Assembly: GCA_019416455.1 (NCBI GenBank)
Contig: DXXG01000017.1
Span: 1-36,750 of the forward strand
DNA from: Clostridiales bacterium
Lineage (GTDB): Bacteria; Bacillota; Clostridia; Oscillospirales; Acutalibacteraceae
Direction: 5' to 3'
DNA: 36,750 nt
Shown: positions 23,649 to 32,609 of the stretch, one piece after another
How positions within the stretch are numbered: position 1 is the stretch's first letter
How the letters are laid out: every line of letters starts with the position of its first letter
Notes under the pieces: model-generated
Databases searched by the model: none
Seen by the model: only the letters and a program-made list of their open reading frames with translations
What the model was told of the DNA's origin: nothing
Made by a program: the position numbers and the translations under genes

Positions 23649-26363
23649 TCAGCAAGGCGCCGCATTTACAATGGCATACGTTCCCGCGTTAAGAACGGCT
23701 TTAACGTCTCCCCCATCCTGACGTGCGCTGATGTCTGCCTGGATCGCAGGGGTACCATTGACTGTCAGCTGTTCCAGATTTGCTCCATAAATGACCAGGT
23801 TCGCCTGACCGTCAAAGGGAATGGTGAATGCATAGTTCACACTGCCGTCCTCCTCATAACGCCATGCGCTTTCATAACGCCCAGCGGGAGAATCCACAGA
23901 AGCCGACGCCATACCCACACGGCGATCCGGCTCCGGAGCCAGCCGCACCCGTTTGAATCCCGGGGCTTCCTCAAGAGGATTGATCCCACACATGTTGCGG
24001 TACATCCATTCCACAATGGAGCCATACGCGTAATGGTTCATGGAATTCATTTTGATCCCACTGATGACGCCGCTGGGAAGCACAGCGTTCCAACGCTCCC
24101 AAATGGTAGTGGCCCCCATGTTCACCTCGTACAGCCAACTGGGCAGCTCCTCCTGAAGAAGCAAGGTATAAGCCGTCTCGCTGTCTCCACATTTAGAAAG
24201 AGCGCGGCACAGAACAGGCGTACCTAAGAATCCGGTTTTCAAGTGCATTTCGGCGCCTTCCAGCAGTTCCTTCAAAGCCTTTCGATTTTTCTCCTCATAC
24301 CCCTCCGGGACCAGCCCATACATCAGCGCCAACACCAAACCCGTCTGTGTGGCGGCGGCACACCGTCCCGTTGCGGTAAAGAACTCTTTCCGGATAGCTG
24401 CTTTGATCTCTTCTGCCAACTGGGCATACTCTTTCTGCTCCGACGCCATGTCTAGCGCCTGAGCCGCTTTGGAAACAATCCCGGCACAGCGGTAATAATA
24501 CACCGAGCAAAGGAAAGTCTTGTCCGTACCTCCCAACCGCGCCTCTGGGTCCATGCCGTAACGAGGACCATCCAGGGCAAGCCAATCTCCATAATGGAAC
24601 TTCACGGCTTCCCACAACCGGCTGTTCCCAGTTGCGGCATCCTCTTTGCGGACCCAGTCCACCCAGGCCTTCATAGCCCGGAAATGCTCCCGCAGTTTCT
24701 CTTTACCGCCGTTATACACGTAGCTGTTCCAGGGGATGATGGCAGCAGCGTCTGCCCAACCGCAAGCCCCCTGGTCCCTGAGGATCTGGAAATCTCCACC
24801 GGGGCGAGCGATCACAGGCGCTATATGAGTGGCACTGCCGTCCCGGATCTCTTGCTCCTTCCACATGTCACGGCAATATTTATCGTAAAAAGCGGCGCAG
24901 TCCATGACGAAACAAGCCGTAGAACTGAACACCTGGGCATCTCCGGTCCAACCCATGCGCTCATCACGCTGGGGGCAGTCCGTGGGCACGTCCACGAAAT
25001 TGTCCTTCTGGCTCCACTTAGCGTTGAGGATGAGCCGGTTGACCTTCTCATTCCCGGTCTCCAGCCAGCCGATCTCTTCCAAGTCGGAATACAAACTATA
25101 TCCCACAAAGGCTGACTCATCCGGCTTACCACCCGGCCAGCCGGACACTTTGATATAGCGGTAACCGTAGAAGGTGAAATAGGGACGAATCACCCCCGGA
25201 CGGCCATCGGACACATAGCGGTACTCGCAAAGCGCTGAACGCATATTGTCCCGGTAAAAGCACTCGTCCTGGAGAAGTTCCCCGAATTGCAGCCGCAGCT
25301 GGGTCCCCTTGGGCAAGTCTGCACGCAGCTGGAAACCACCTGTGATGACCTGTCCCATATCCAGCACCCACTCGTCCTTTTTCGTGTGGAGCAGCACCGG
25401 ATGGAACTCTTCTTTCCGCCGAACGGGAAGGCTCAGTCTAGGAGAAGGCTCTGCCAAAGGCAGGCTGGGAACAACTTCCTCCACAGGCAGCCAGGGATAA
25501 GCATCCCCCTGAGGAGACGCCCATTGGGGGATCTCTTTCGCCTGCTCGTAACGCTCCCCATCATAAATGCTGCTGAAAGTCACCGGCGAAGGCGCACACT
25601 GCCACTGGGAATCCGTTCCAAGGACCACTTCGGTGCCATCCTCCAGAGTGACCCGCAGCTCCATGCGGAACAGGAACTGCTCTGCAAAAGCCTCAGACGG
25701 GAACCCCTTTTCCTTGGTCTCGTAGCTGGCGGGGATCCCTCCAAAGCCGAAACGACCCTTGGCCCAACCATTCCCCAGCATGGCGCCGATGGTATTCCAG
25801 CCCTCATGGAGCAAGGGCGTCACATCATAGGTCTGATACTGGAGCCACCGGTCATAAGCAGTGCAGCCAGGGGCCAAATACTCGTCCCCTGCCTTTTCTC
25901 CGTTAGTGTAAAGCTCATAAAGTCCCAGACCCACAGCGTAAGCTCTAGCTCGCACAGGCTTTTTCTCTAGCAAGAAGCTGCGGCGCATCAAAGGATGGAC
26001 GCTGCTATCCAGGGCGGGAGCGATCCATTTTCCGGTCCAGTCCTCCCCCATTTTGCTGGTCTCAAACCAAGCGGACTCGCTTGTAGCCTGCTCCCCATTG
26101 TCGCCGCACACCGTGACCCGCCACCAATAACGGGTCCGAGGACGCAGCTCCAACGAGACAGGGCAATCTACCGACGAGAGAGTTGGATCCTCCCCGGAAT
26201 CCCACAAAACAGAGCGAAACTCCTCATCGTCAGCCACCTCTACTCGGGCCCATTTCTGCTTACGGGCAGAGGTATCCTCCACCGTCCAAGAAAGAGAAAT
26301 GCTGTTCAGCTCAAACCCCAGTGGGTTTTCAATGCGGTTTACTTTCATTCGCTGGATCTTCAT
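23649..26363 (-). CDS. Alpha-L-rhamnosidase, GH78
   Basis: A 904-residue enzyme removing terminal alpha-L-rhamnose, typically from pectic rhamnogalacturonan side chains or plant glycosides. The order is an N-terminal fibronectin-like domain (RTRYWWRVTV), a beta-sandwich domain (YAVGLGLYELYTNGEKAG, LGNGWAKGRFGF) and the (alpha/alpha)6 barrel with the family signature at residues 457-475 (VPTDCPQRDERMGWTGDAQ, D467-E468). C-terminal beta domains follow. No signal peptide is visible, so it acts on imported oligosaccharides. GGGAGG lies 8 bases before the ATG. It follows the GH2 gene by 30 bases and is surely co-transcribed with it. Confidence 0.92.
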   Translation of the reverse strand: MKIQRMKVNRIENPLGFELNSISLSWTVEDTSARKQKWARVEVADDEEFRSVLWDSGEDPTLSSVDCPVSLELRPRTRYWWRVTVCGDNGEQATSESAWFETSKMGEDWTGKWIAPALDSSVHPLMRRSFLLEKKPVRARAYAVGLGLYELYTNGEKAGDEYLAPGCTAYDRWLQYQTYDVTPLLHEGWNTIGAMLGNGWAKGRFGFGGIPASYETKEKGFPSEAFAEQFLFRMELRVTLEDGTEVVLGTDSQWQCAPSPVTFSSIYDGERYEQAKEIPQWASPQGDAYPWLPVEEVVPSLPLAEPSPRLSLPVRRKEEFHPVLLHTKKDEWVLDMGQVITGGFQLRADLPKGTQLRLQFGELLQDECFYRDNMRSALCEYRYVSDGRPGVIRPYFTFYGYRYIKVSGWPGGKPDESAFVGYSLYSDLEEIGWLETGNEKVNRLILNAKWSQKDNFVDVPTDCPQRDERMGWTGDAQVFSSTACFVMDCAAFYDKYCRDMWKEQEIRDGSATHIAPVIARPGGDFQILRDQGACGWADAAAIIPWNSYVYNGGKEKLREHFRAMKAWVDWVRKEDAATGNSRLWEAVKFHYGDWLALDGPRYGMDPEARLGGTDKTFLCSVYYYRCAGIVSKAAQALDMASEQKEYAQLAEEIKAAIRKEFFTATGRCAAATQTGLVLALMYGLVPEGYEEKNRKALKELLEGAEMHLKTGFLGTPVLCRALSKCGDSETAYTLLLQEELPSWLYEVNMGATTIWERWNAVLPSGVISGIKMNSMNHYAYGSIVEWMYRNMCGINPLEEAPGFKRVRLAPEPDRRVGMASASVDSPAGRYESAWRYEEDGSVNYAFTIPFDGQANLVIYGANLEQLTVNGTPAIQADISARQDGGDVKAVLNAGTYAIVNAAPC

Positions 26364-26393
26364 ATCCGATGCCTCCCAATAATGCCGCCGGTC

Positions 26394-28157
26394 TCAATCC
26401 TCGATGGCGGCCTTTTGCTGGTTGATCTCCCGGATAATACGAATGTCGTATTTCTCCTTCCGACCATACGTATACAAACCGTTGACCTCTTGCTCCACGT
26501 CATAAAGCTGAGTATAACAAAAACCGCAGATATCCTTGTTTTGAAGCATCGCTTCGGTCAAGCCCCGATACCGGGCGAAAAACTCCTCCGGTGTGGTGGG
26601 AGCGTTTCCATAACCCCATCCTTCCAGCGACTCGTCCGGCCAGCGTATCCCACCGTACTCGCTCACAAAAATGGGCTGGTCATCGTAGGGCTGGTTGAAG
26701 AAGGGAGCTCGTCCTCTGATCCCTTCCGGAGCAGAATTGAAGAAGGGATCGTCAGCTGGGATGTGCCCGCCAGTCTCCTGGATCCGCTGAGAAAGTCCAT
26801 CCCACCGCGCTTTATAACTCTGGGTATCCTGATCGTAATCATGGATGTCATACACTTCGGAGATTACCCTGTAATTTCCGCTGGTATCAATGCAGGGACG
26901 GGTAGGATCCAAACGCTTTGTCAGCTTATAAATGCTGCTGAGCAGCGCGTTCTTTTCCTGGCCTTCCCAGTAGCCCCAGGTCTCGTTGAAGGGACACCAA
27001 CCAATAATGGCAGGATGATTGAAATCCCGCTCTACCGCTTCGCTCCACTCATTCAAATAAGTCTCTGTGGAAAGGGGATCGCTATGATCCAGACCCCAGT
27101 TGGGATACTCTCCCCACACCAGATAACCCAAGCGGTCGCAGTGGTACAGGAATCGGGGTTCAAACACTTTCTCATGGAGCCGGGCACCATTAAAGCCTGC
27201 CGCAAAGGAAAGCTGGATGTCCTTGACAAGATCCTCCTCTGTGGGCGCTGTATAGATTCCTTCGGGATAAAATCCCTGGTCCAGCACCATGCGCTGGAAG
27301 AGGGACTTCCCATTGACCAGGAACTTTCTTCCCTCAAACCTGGCAGTACGCAGGCCGAAATAGCTTTTCACCTTGTCCTCCCCAAAGGAAAGCTCAAGAG
27401 TATAAAGGCCGCCCTTTCCAGGCTCCCACAGATGGACCTGGGAAAGCTCCATTTCCGCAGTGAAAAATCCGTCCTTCACGGTAAGAGACTTCTTACCTAC
27501 TTTTTCATTCTCCCAGAAAGCAGTCAGCTCCAGGACTCCCTTTCCCTGTACCTGACCGGTGATGGTCACCTTGCCATTTTCAGGATCAGGATAGTAGTGG
27601 GCGGATTTGATGTAGCTCTCCGGCAGGAATTCCAGCCACACCGTCTGCCAGATCCCCGTGGTACGAGTGTAATCGCAGCCGGAGGAAGCGTAGAAATGAG
27701 CCTGCTTGCCCTTGGGCTGCAAACCGCCGCGGACATCGTCTTTCACGGCGACAAACAAGATATTTTCCCCGGGGAACACCTGGGAAGTGATGTCAAAGGA
27801 AAAGGAGGTATATCCTCCCTTATGACTGCCCACCAGAGTGCCGTTCACATAGACGAAAGTTTCATAGTCCACCGCCCCAAAATGAAGAACCACCCTGCCG
27901 GCAATTTCTGCCTCGCTCAACGTGAACTTTCTGCGGTAAGCGACACCGCTGATAAAGTCGGTATAGCCGATCCCGGAAAGACGGCTCTCCGGACAGAAGG
28001 GCACCAGGATCTCCCGGTCGAACTGTTCCTTCTCCCACAAACGCCGTTCTTCCGCGCTGCAACCGAAGTCAAACTCAAATTCCCAAAGACCATTTAAATT
28101 TTGCCACTGCTCCCGTTCCCACTGAGGATTGGGATGCTCTTTTCGCGGTATGTACAT
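26394..28157 (-). CDS. Glycoside hydrolase family 2 protein
   Basis: A 587-residue retaining beta-glycosidase. It has an N-terminal sugar-binding jelly roll (VYVNGTLVGSHKGGYTSFSFD), an immunoglobulin-like domain and a TIM barrel with acid/base E392 in WCPFNETWG and nucleophile E500 in VSEYGG. The barrel ends DVEQEVNGLYTYGRK. The Asn-x-Lys motif that recognises the uronate carboxyl group in true beta-glucuronidases is not seen, so beta-galactosidase or another beta-glycosidase is more likely than glucuronidase despite the uxu operon elsewhere in the window. There is no signal peptide. GGGGGAGG precedes the ATG. First gene of the GH2-GH78 operon; an AraC regulator lies upstream. Confidence 0.85.
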   Translation of the reverse strand: MYIPRKEHPNPQWEREQWQNLNGLWEFEFDFGCSAEERRLWEKEQFDREILVPFCPESRLSGIGYTDFISGVAYRRKFTLSEAEIAGRVVLHFGAVDYETFVYVNGTLVGSHKGGYTSFSFDITSQVFPGENILFVAVKDDVRGGLQPKGKQAHFYASSGCDYTRTTGIWQTVWLEFLPESYIKSAHYYPDPENGKVTITGQVQGKGVLELTAFWENEKVGKKSLTVKDGFFTAEMELSQVHLWEPGKGGLYTLELSFGEDKVKSYFGLRTARFEGRKFLVNGKSLFQRMVLDQGFYPEGIYTAPTEEDLVKDIQLSFAAGFNGARLHEKVFEPRFLYHCDRLGYLVWGEYPNWGLDHSDPLSTETYLNEWSEAVERDFNHPAIIGWCPFNETWGYWEGQEKNALLSSIYKLTKRLDPTRPCIDTSGNYRVISEVYDIHDYDQDTQSYKARWDGLSQRIQETGGHIPADDPFFNSAPEGIRGRAPFFNQPYDDQPIFVSEYGGIRWPDESLEGWGYGNAPTTPEEFFARYRGLTEAMLQNKDICGFCYTQLYDVEQEVNGLYTYGRKEKYDIRIIREINQQKAAIED

Positions 28158-28199
28158 AAATACCTCCCCCTAACGATTCGATTTAGTGGAATCAATGCG

Positions 28200-28228
28200 A
28201 TTATACTCGCACTTTTCTGATAAGTAAA
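28200..28228 (-). promoter_or_regulatory. Promoter of the GH2-GH78 operon
   Basis: Minus-strand TTTACT and TATAAT are separated by 17 bases. The motif TTCGATTT occurs at 28177-28184 and 28238-28245 on the plus strand, flanking the core promoter. It resembles the GTCGATTTTT repeats on the far side of the AraC gene. Confidence 0.6.
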
Positions 28229-28327
28229 TATTTAACTTCGATTTTCTTGACAATAAACAACGTCTCATACCACCACTTTCTGGTTTCCATCCATCGAATT
28301 TCAAAAACTAAAATGATCCCTACATTT

Positions 28328-29092
28328 TTAGTTTCTGCCACTGTTCCCTCTCCATTTTCCAGGGGCGCATCCAGTGCTGCTGACAAACGCGCGATAAAAG
28401 GCGGAATTATCCTGATATCCGCACTCCCGGGCAATGCTTTCCTGGGTACGGTTGGTGGAAACTAAGAGCTGTTTGGCATGGTTGATCCGCAGCATTTTTA
28501 AATACTGGTGAGGCGTCATCTCATATCTTTTCCGGAAGATACGGATCAGGTGGTCAGGCGTATAGGAATACTGCCGGGAAAGCAATGCCAGATCCACCGG
28601 CTGAGTGCAATGAACACGGAGATATTCCGCGATCTCTTCCGCCAAGGCCGATTCTCCAGTCACTTTATGGGAGGTCTGGTACAATTTTTCAAGCACCGAT
28701 AAAAACTGTCCGTTCACTGCGAACGGACTGGACTGGGGTTGCCGGTAGTACTTGTCCAGTTTCAGCAGTTCTGCCAACATGTCCTCCTCGGAGAATCTGC
28801 CAGAGAGCGGACAGCCCTCTTTATGAGAAAATTCCCCGGTAAAATGAATGTAAAAATATTTGGGGACTTGGCTGGGAACTTCTCCCGTCTGGCTCAGTCC
28901 GCCTCGCTGGATGTACCAATCCCCAGCAGAAAGAGAAACAGGAACCCCGTTTTCCGAAAAACATAGCACACCTGAAAACAATAGGAGCAGCACATTTTCG
29001 GGGATGGTCCTGGAAACATGGAACTCTCCCGGATAAAACACCCGCATGGAACAGGTCAAAAACTGGGGCAGCGGATCAAATTTCAGATACAT
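28328..29092 (-). CDS. AraC family transcriptional regulator
   Basis: A 254-residue AraC-type regulator with an N-terminal cupin sensor half (VSLSAGDWYIQRGG, YFYIHFTGEF) and a C-terminal double helix-turn-helix (LALLSRQYSYTPDHLIRIFRK and QESIARECGYQDNSAFYRAF). AGGAGG lies just upstream of the ATG. It sits between the GH2-GH78 operon (same strand) and the GH127-like gene (divergent). TCGATTT repeats occur in both flanking intergenic regions, so it probably controls both glycosidase units and possibly itself. Its ligand is unknown; a rhamnose- or arabinose-containing sugar would fit the targets. Confidence 0.88.
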   Translation of the reverse strand: MYLKFDPLPQFLTCSMRVFYPGEFHVSRTIPENVLLLLFSGVLCFSENGVPVSLSAGDWYIQRGGLSQTGEVPSQVPKYFYIHFTGEFSHKEGCPLSGRFSEEDMLAELLKLDKYYRQPQSSPFAVNGQFLSVLEKLYQTSHKVTGESALAEEIAEYLRVHCTQPVDLALLSRQYSYTPDHLIRIFRKRYEMTPHQYLKMLRINHAKQLLVSTNRTQESIARECGYQDNSAFYRAFVSSTGCAPGKWRGNSGRN

Positions 29093-29110
29093 CTGTCTCC
29101 TCCTATTAAA

Positions 29111-29171
29111 GTCGATTTTTGCAATATTTCGGTCGATTTTTTGACTTCTCCTCCGCTGAAAAATGTACTAT
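29111..29171 (+). promoter_or_regulatory. AraC-type direct repeats and promoter before the GH127-like gene
   Basis: GTCGATTTTT is repeated at 29111-29120 and 29132-29141, exactly 21 bases apart. The second copy abuts TTGACT (29141-29146). A TACTAT at 29166-29171 gives a 19-base spacer, a poor core promoter that would need an activator. The first copy sits close to the start of the divergent araC gene. Confidence 0.6.
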
Positions 29172-29212
29172 CCTGAGAACAGGAATTTTAGATTTCCAGG
29201 GAGGATTTTCAA

Positions 29213-31054
29213 ATGGAACTCAAACAGACAGCGTACACTCCTTTTACCCCCAACGAACTGAAGCCCGCCGGATGGCTGAAACGCCAGCTGGAAATCCAGG
29301 CAAAGGGGCTCAGTGGAAACCTTCACAAGATGTGGCCGGACATCCGTGACAGTGCCTGGATCGGCGGAGACCGAGAAGGCTGGGAACGGGTACCCTATTG
29401 GCTGGACGGCTTGATCCCTCTGGCCTACTTATTGGAGGACAAGGAGCTGATCCAAACAGCGAAAACCTACATTGACGCTATCCTATCCCGCCAGCAGGAG
29501 GATGGTTGGATCTGCCCCTGCGCTGAGAATGAACGGGCCACCTACGACATGTGGGCCGCCATCCTCATCGCCAAAGTGCTCACGGTCTATGCCGACTGCT
29601 CTCAAGATGAGCGGATCCAGCCCGCGCTGAAAAAAATGCTCTACCAATTCTATCTTCATATCGATAAACACACTCTGTTTAACTGGGGCGCTGACCGATG
29701 GTTCGAAGCTCTGATCCCCATTTTCTGGCTCTACCAGCGAGATCCTGAGGACTGGATGCTCTGGTTGGTACACAAAATGCGGATCCAGGGCATTGACTGG
29801 AAACAGGTCATTCGCTCTGGGCTCGCCAAAAAGCCCCAACGCCATTGGACCCACCTGACCCATGTGGTGAACATGGCAATGATGCTGAAATCAGAAGCGC
29901 TGCTTTCTCTGCTTACCGGAGAAGATCCGGAAGCCTTCGCACGGGAAGCACTGGAACAGCTGGAAGCCTGCCATGGAATGGCAGTGGGACATTTTGCCGG
30001 TGATGAGTGTCTTGCGGGCAACAGCCCCATCCAGGGCAGCGAATTGTGCTCCGTAGCGGAAGCTATGTATTCCTATGAGTGGCTCTTCGCGGTCTCCGGG
30101 GATCCCCACTGGCTGGACCGCTTGGAAAAGCTGGCATACAACGCTTTCCCCGCCACTGTAACGTCAGATATGTGGGCCCACCAGTATGACCAGATGACCA
30201 ACCAGGTGGAATGCTCCATCCTGCCAAAAGACCATGTTGTGTTTGGGACAAACGGGCCGGAGTCTCACCTGTTTGGTCTGGAACCTGACTTTGGGTGCTG
30301 CACTGCCAACTTTAACCAGGCATGGCCCAAATTTACCCTCTCCACCTTCTTCCATCACAAAGACGGGATCTTGTCCGGCGCTCTGGCTCCTTCCCAGGTC
30401 ACCACTGTCATTGATGATATCCCTGTCACCTGCACGCTGGATACCCAGTACCCCTTCCGCAATACTCTTCATTATACCATCACCACCGACGCTCCGGTAA
30501 CCTTTACATTTACCATTCGCATTCCGATTTTCGCGAAACAGGCCTTTGTTGACGAAACTCCCGCAAAGCCAGGTACCCTCTACCCCATCCGTCAGGAATG
30601 GAGCGGGACCCAGTCCATAACCGTAGAGCTGGAATTTGAAACCCGTATGGAACCCCGCCCCAGAGATATGGTATGCATTTGGAGAGGTCCCCTGCTTTAT
30701 TCGGTAGCCATCAAAGAGCGTTGGGAAGCAAGGGAATATGTAAAAAACGGCGTGGAGCGAAAAGCCCCTTACTGCGATTACTGCGTGTATCCGGAGTCGA
30801 AATGGAATTACGCCTATGTCAGCGATCAGTTTGAAGTGACCGAGCAGGAATTTGACGCTCCCTTCTCCACAAAGCGGCCTCCCATTCTGATGACCGCCAC
30901 AATGGTGGAGATCCCCTGGGGATTCCACCACGGCGTCTGTGATCCTCAACCGGAAAGCCGGGTTCCAATGGGAGAGCCTCAGGCTGTCACCTTGATCCCC
31001 TATGGATGCTCTAACTTGAGAATGACGGAAGTTCCTTTCCTGAAAATTCTATAA
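29213..31054 (+). CDS. GH127-type beta-L-arabinofuranosidase family protein
   Basis: A 613-residue member of the former DUF1680 family, (alpha/alpha)6 barrel followed by beta-sandwich domains. In characterised GH127 a zinc-bound cysteine is the nucleophile, with ligands Glu-x-Cys and Cys-Cys. All four are present here: E277 and C279 in GSELCS, and C362-C363 in DFGCCTANFNQ, at similar spacing. That supports an active thiol-dependent glycosidase releasing beta-L-arabinofuranose or a related sugar; GH146 and other sister families are alternatives. There is no signal peptide. GGGAGG lies upstream of the ATG. It is a single-gene unit, divergent from the AraC regulator that probably activates it. 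Confidence 0.85.
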   Translation: MELKQTAYTPFTPNELKPAGWLKRQLEIQAKGLSGNLHKMWPDIRDSAWIGGDREGWERVPYWLDGLIPLAYLLEDKELIQTAKTYIDAILSRQQEDGWICPCAENERATYDMWAAILIAKVLTVYADCSQDERIQPALKKMLYQFYLHIDKHTLFNWGADRWFEALIPIFWLYQRDPEDWMLWLVHKMRIQGIDWKQVIRSGLAKKPQRHWTHLTHVVNMAMMLKSEALLSLLTGEDPEAFAREALEQLEACHGMAVGHFAGDECLAGNSPIQGSELCSVAEAMYSYEWLFAVSGDPHWLDRLEKLAYNAFPATVTSDMWAHQYDQMTNQVECSILPKDHVVFGTNGPESHLFGLEPDFGCCTANFNQAWPKFTLSTFFHHKDGILSGALAPSQVTTVIDDIPVTCTLDTQYPFRNTLHYTITTDAPVTFTFTIRIPIFAKQAFVDETPAKPGTLYPIRQEWSGTQSITVELEFETRMEPRPRDMVCIWRGPLLYSVAIKERWEAREYVKNGVERKAPYCDYCVYPESKWNYAYVSDQFEVTEQEFDAPFSTKRPPILMTATMVEIPWGFHHGVCDPQPESRVPMGEPQAVTLIPYGCSNLRMTEVPFLKIL

Positions 31055-31080
31055 GTCTCAATAAAGGAACGGATAGCTTT

Positions 31081-31938
31081 TTATCCCTGACGCAGCAAGC
31101 TGATGCACTCCTCCAGCAGTGGAGTGGTAATTTTCTGCCGGTGGAGTGCACAGCTGTACTGCCTGGGGAAGCACACTCCCTCCATAGGAACACGCACCAA
31201 CGTTCCTCGTTCCAAAGAAGTCTTGGCCAAGGTAGGCGACAAGATGGTCACTCCCAATCCTGCTTCAGCGGCGGCTAGGAGCGCATTGGTGCTGATACTC
31301 TCCAAAAAGGGACGGGGAGACATAGCGTGTTCCTGGAAAACCCAATCCACTGACTTCCGGGTGCCGCTTCCCTCCTCACGAAGCAGCAGTGGAAGCCTAG
31401 CCAGCTCCTCCAAAGTGGAGGGCTGCGGCGCAAATGACGGAGCGCACAGCACTGCCATATCTTCCCGAAACAGAGGGAATGTGCGCAGTTGAGGGTAAAA
31501 ATTCACCTCGTCCACCACGCCTATATCCAGCTGGTTGGCAAGCAGTAGTTCCTGGACACGGCGAGAATTGACCACCAAAGCGGAAAGCTCTGCCTTTGGA
31601 AAACGCTCCTTCAGCTTCGACAAGACAGCAGGAAGCCGTGCAGCCCCAAAGGTGACGTTGGCTCCCACTCTGAGAGAGCTGGAACCGTCCCGCAGAAGAG
31701 CTTCCGCTTGCTGAAAGCCTTGCAAGATCTCTTGCGCCGAAGCCAGAAGCGTACGGCCGGCGGCAGTCAGATAGACCCGGCGATTCATTCGTTCAAAAAG
31801 TTTGACGCCATAGTGGCTTTCCAGTTCCTTGACCGCCAAGCTCACCGCAGGCTGAGTGGTACCCAGCGCCTGGGCAGCTTGGGAAAAATTCATATGGCGG
31901 CAGACCTCTACGAAGATCTCCAAATGGTGTTTTGTCAT
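31081..31938 (-). CDS. LysR family transcriptional regulator
   Basis: A 285-residue LysR-type regulator. An N-terminal winged helix (FVEVCRHMNFSQAAQALGTTQPAVSLAVKEL, residues about 8-38) is followed by a periplasmic-binding-like effector domain with VGANVTFGAARLPAVL. I chose the ATG at 31938, which lies 5 bases after AGGAGG; the alternative GTG at 31944 overlaps that site. It is divergent from the chromate-transporter-type genes with only about 107 bases between them, the classic LysR layout for controlling the neighbouring genes. The effector is unknown. Confidence 0.9.
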   Translation of the reverse strand: MTKHHLEIFVEVCRHMNFSQAAQALGTTQPAVSLAVKELESHYGVKLFERMNRRVYLTAAGRTLLASAQEILQGFQQAEALLRDGSSSLRVGANVTFGAARLPAVLSKLKERFPKAELSALVVNSRRVQELLLANQLDIGVVDEVNFYPQLRTFPLFREDMAVLCAPSFAPQPSTLEELARLPLLLREEGSGTRKSVDWVFQEHAMSPRPFLESISTNALLAAAEAGLGVTILSPTLAKTSLERGTLVRVPMEGVCFPRQYSCALHRQKITTPLLEECISLLRQG

Positions 31939-31987
31939 GGGCACCTCCTATAAGTAATTCTATATAGATACCATTTTATCATAAGAA

Positions 31988-32016
31988 TTGAAAATGTAAA
32001 CGCTTTGGCGTACAAT
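31988..32016 (+). promoter_or_regulatory. Promoter of the chrA pair
   Basis: TTGAAA, 17 bases, TACAAT. ATAAG-type repeats just upstream (31951 and 31981) are possible LysR contacts. Confidence 0.6.
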
Positions 32017-32045
32017 AAAGGCACAACATGAAGAGGGGTTACGCC

Positions 32046-32609
32046 ATGAAAGATAGCAAACAGATTCTGTGCCTAAAACTCTTTTTAAAATTCCTGAAGA
32101 TCGGTGCGTTCACCTTCGGGGGCGGCTACGCCATGATCCCCTTGATCCGCCGGGAGATTGCTCAGCGTGAGGGTTGGATCGACGACAAAAGTATTTTCGA
32201 TATCCTTGCCGTCAGCGAAAGCACCCCCGGCCCCATCGCTGTGAACACCGCCACCTTTGTGGGCTACCGTTTGGCAGGGCCCTGGGGCGCTGCAGCTGCC
32301 ACCATGGGCGTGGTGCTTCCCTCATTCCTCATCATTTTCGCATTGAGCTTTGTTCTGCGTCAGTTTGAGGAACTGCGGGTCGTGCGATACGCTTTTTGGG
32401 GGATCCGCGTGGCCGTGGTGGCCTTGGTGCTCAGCGCTCTAGTGTCCATGGCCAAAGAATGTCCCAGAAACATCATGTCCTATCTGTTGGCCGGAGCAGC
32501 TTTTATCTTGGTGGGTTTGCTAGGGGCCAATTCCATCCTGGTGCTCATTGCCTGCGCCTTGGTTGGACTGGCTGCCTCCAAGTTTAAGATTGGAGGGATG
32601 AAGCTGTGA
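32046..32609 (+). CDS. chrA: Chromate transporter (short-chain ChrA, first subunit)
   Basis: A 187-residue membrane protein equivalent to one half of the long ChrA exporter. It carries the family motif FTFGGGYAMIPLI near the N-terminus and VSESTPGPIAVNTATFVGY, followed by about five hydrophobic helices. The ATG at 32046 follows GAGGGG; an upstream ATG at 32028 lacks a good site. It overlaps the second half-gene by four bases. Short ChrA proteins act in pairs inserted in opposite orientations. The physiological substrate in a gut anaerobe may be sulfate or another oxyanion rather than chromate. Confidence 0.88.
   Translation: MKDSKQILCLKLFLKFLKIGAFTFGGGYAMIPLIRREIAQREGWIDDKSIFDILAVSESTPGPIAVNTATFVGYRLAGPWGAAAATMGVVLPSFLIIFALSFVLRQFEELRVVRYAFWGIRVAVVALVLSALVSMAKECPRNIMSYLLAGAAFILVGLLGANSILVLIACALVGLAASKFKIGGMKL

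Noticed and set aside
25995..28097. A 700-codon plus-strand open frame opposite the GH78 and GH2 genes
   Set aside because: It is a shadow of the two convincing minus-strand glycosidase genes; its translation has no recognisable domain, crosses two genes and has no ribosome binding site.
26394..28157. Beta-glucuronidase assignment for the GH2 protein
   Set aside because: The carboxylate-recognising Asn-x-Lys motif is not present, so only a general GH2 call is supported.
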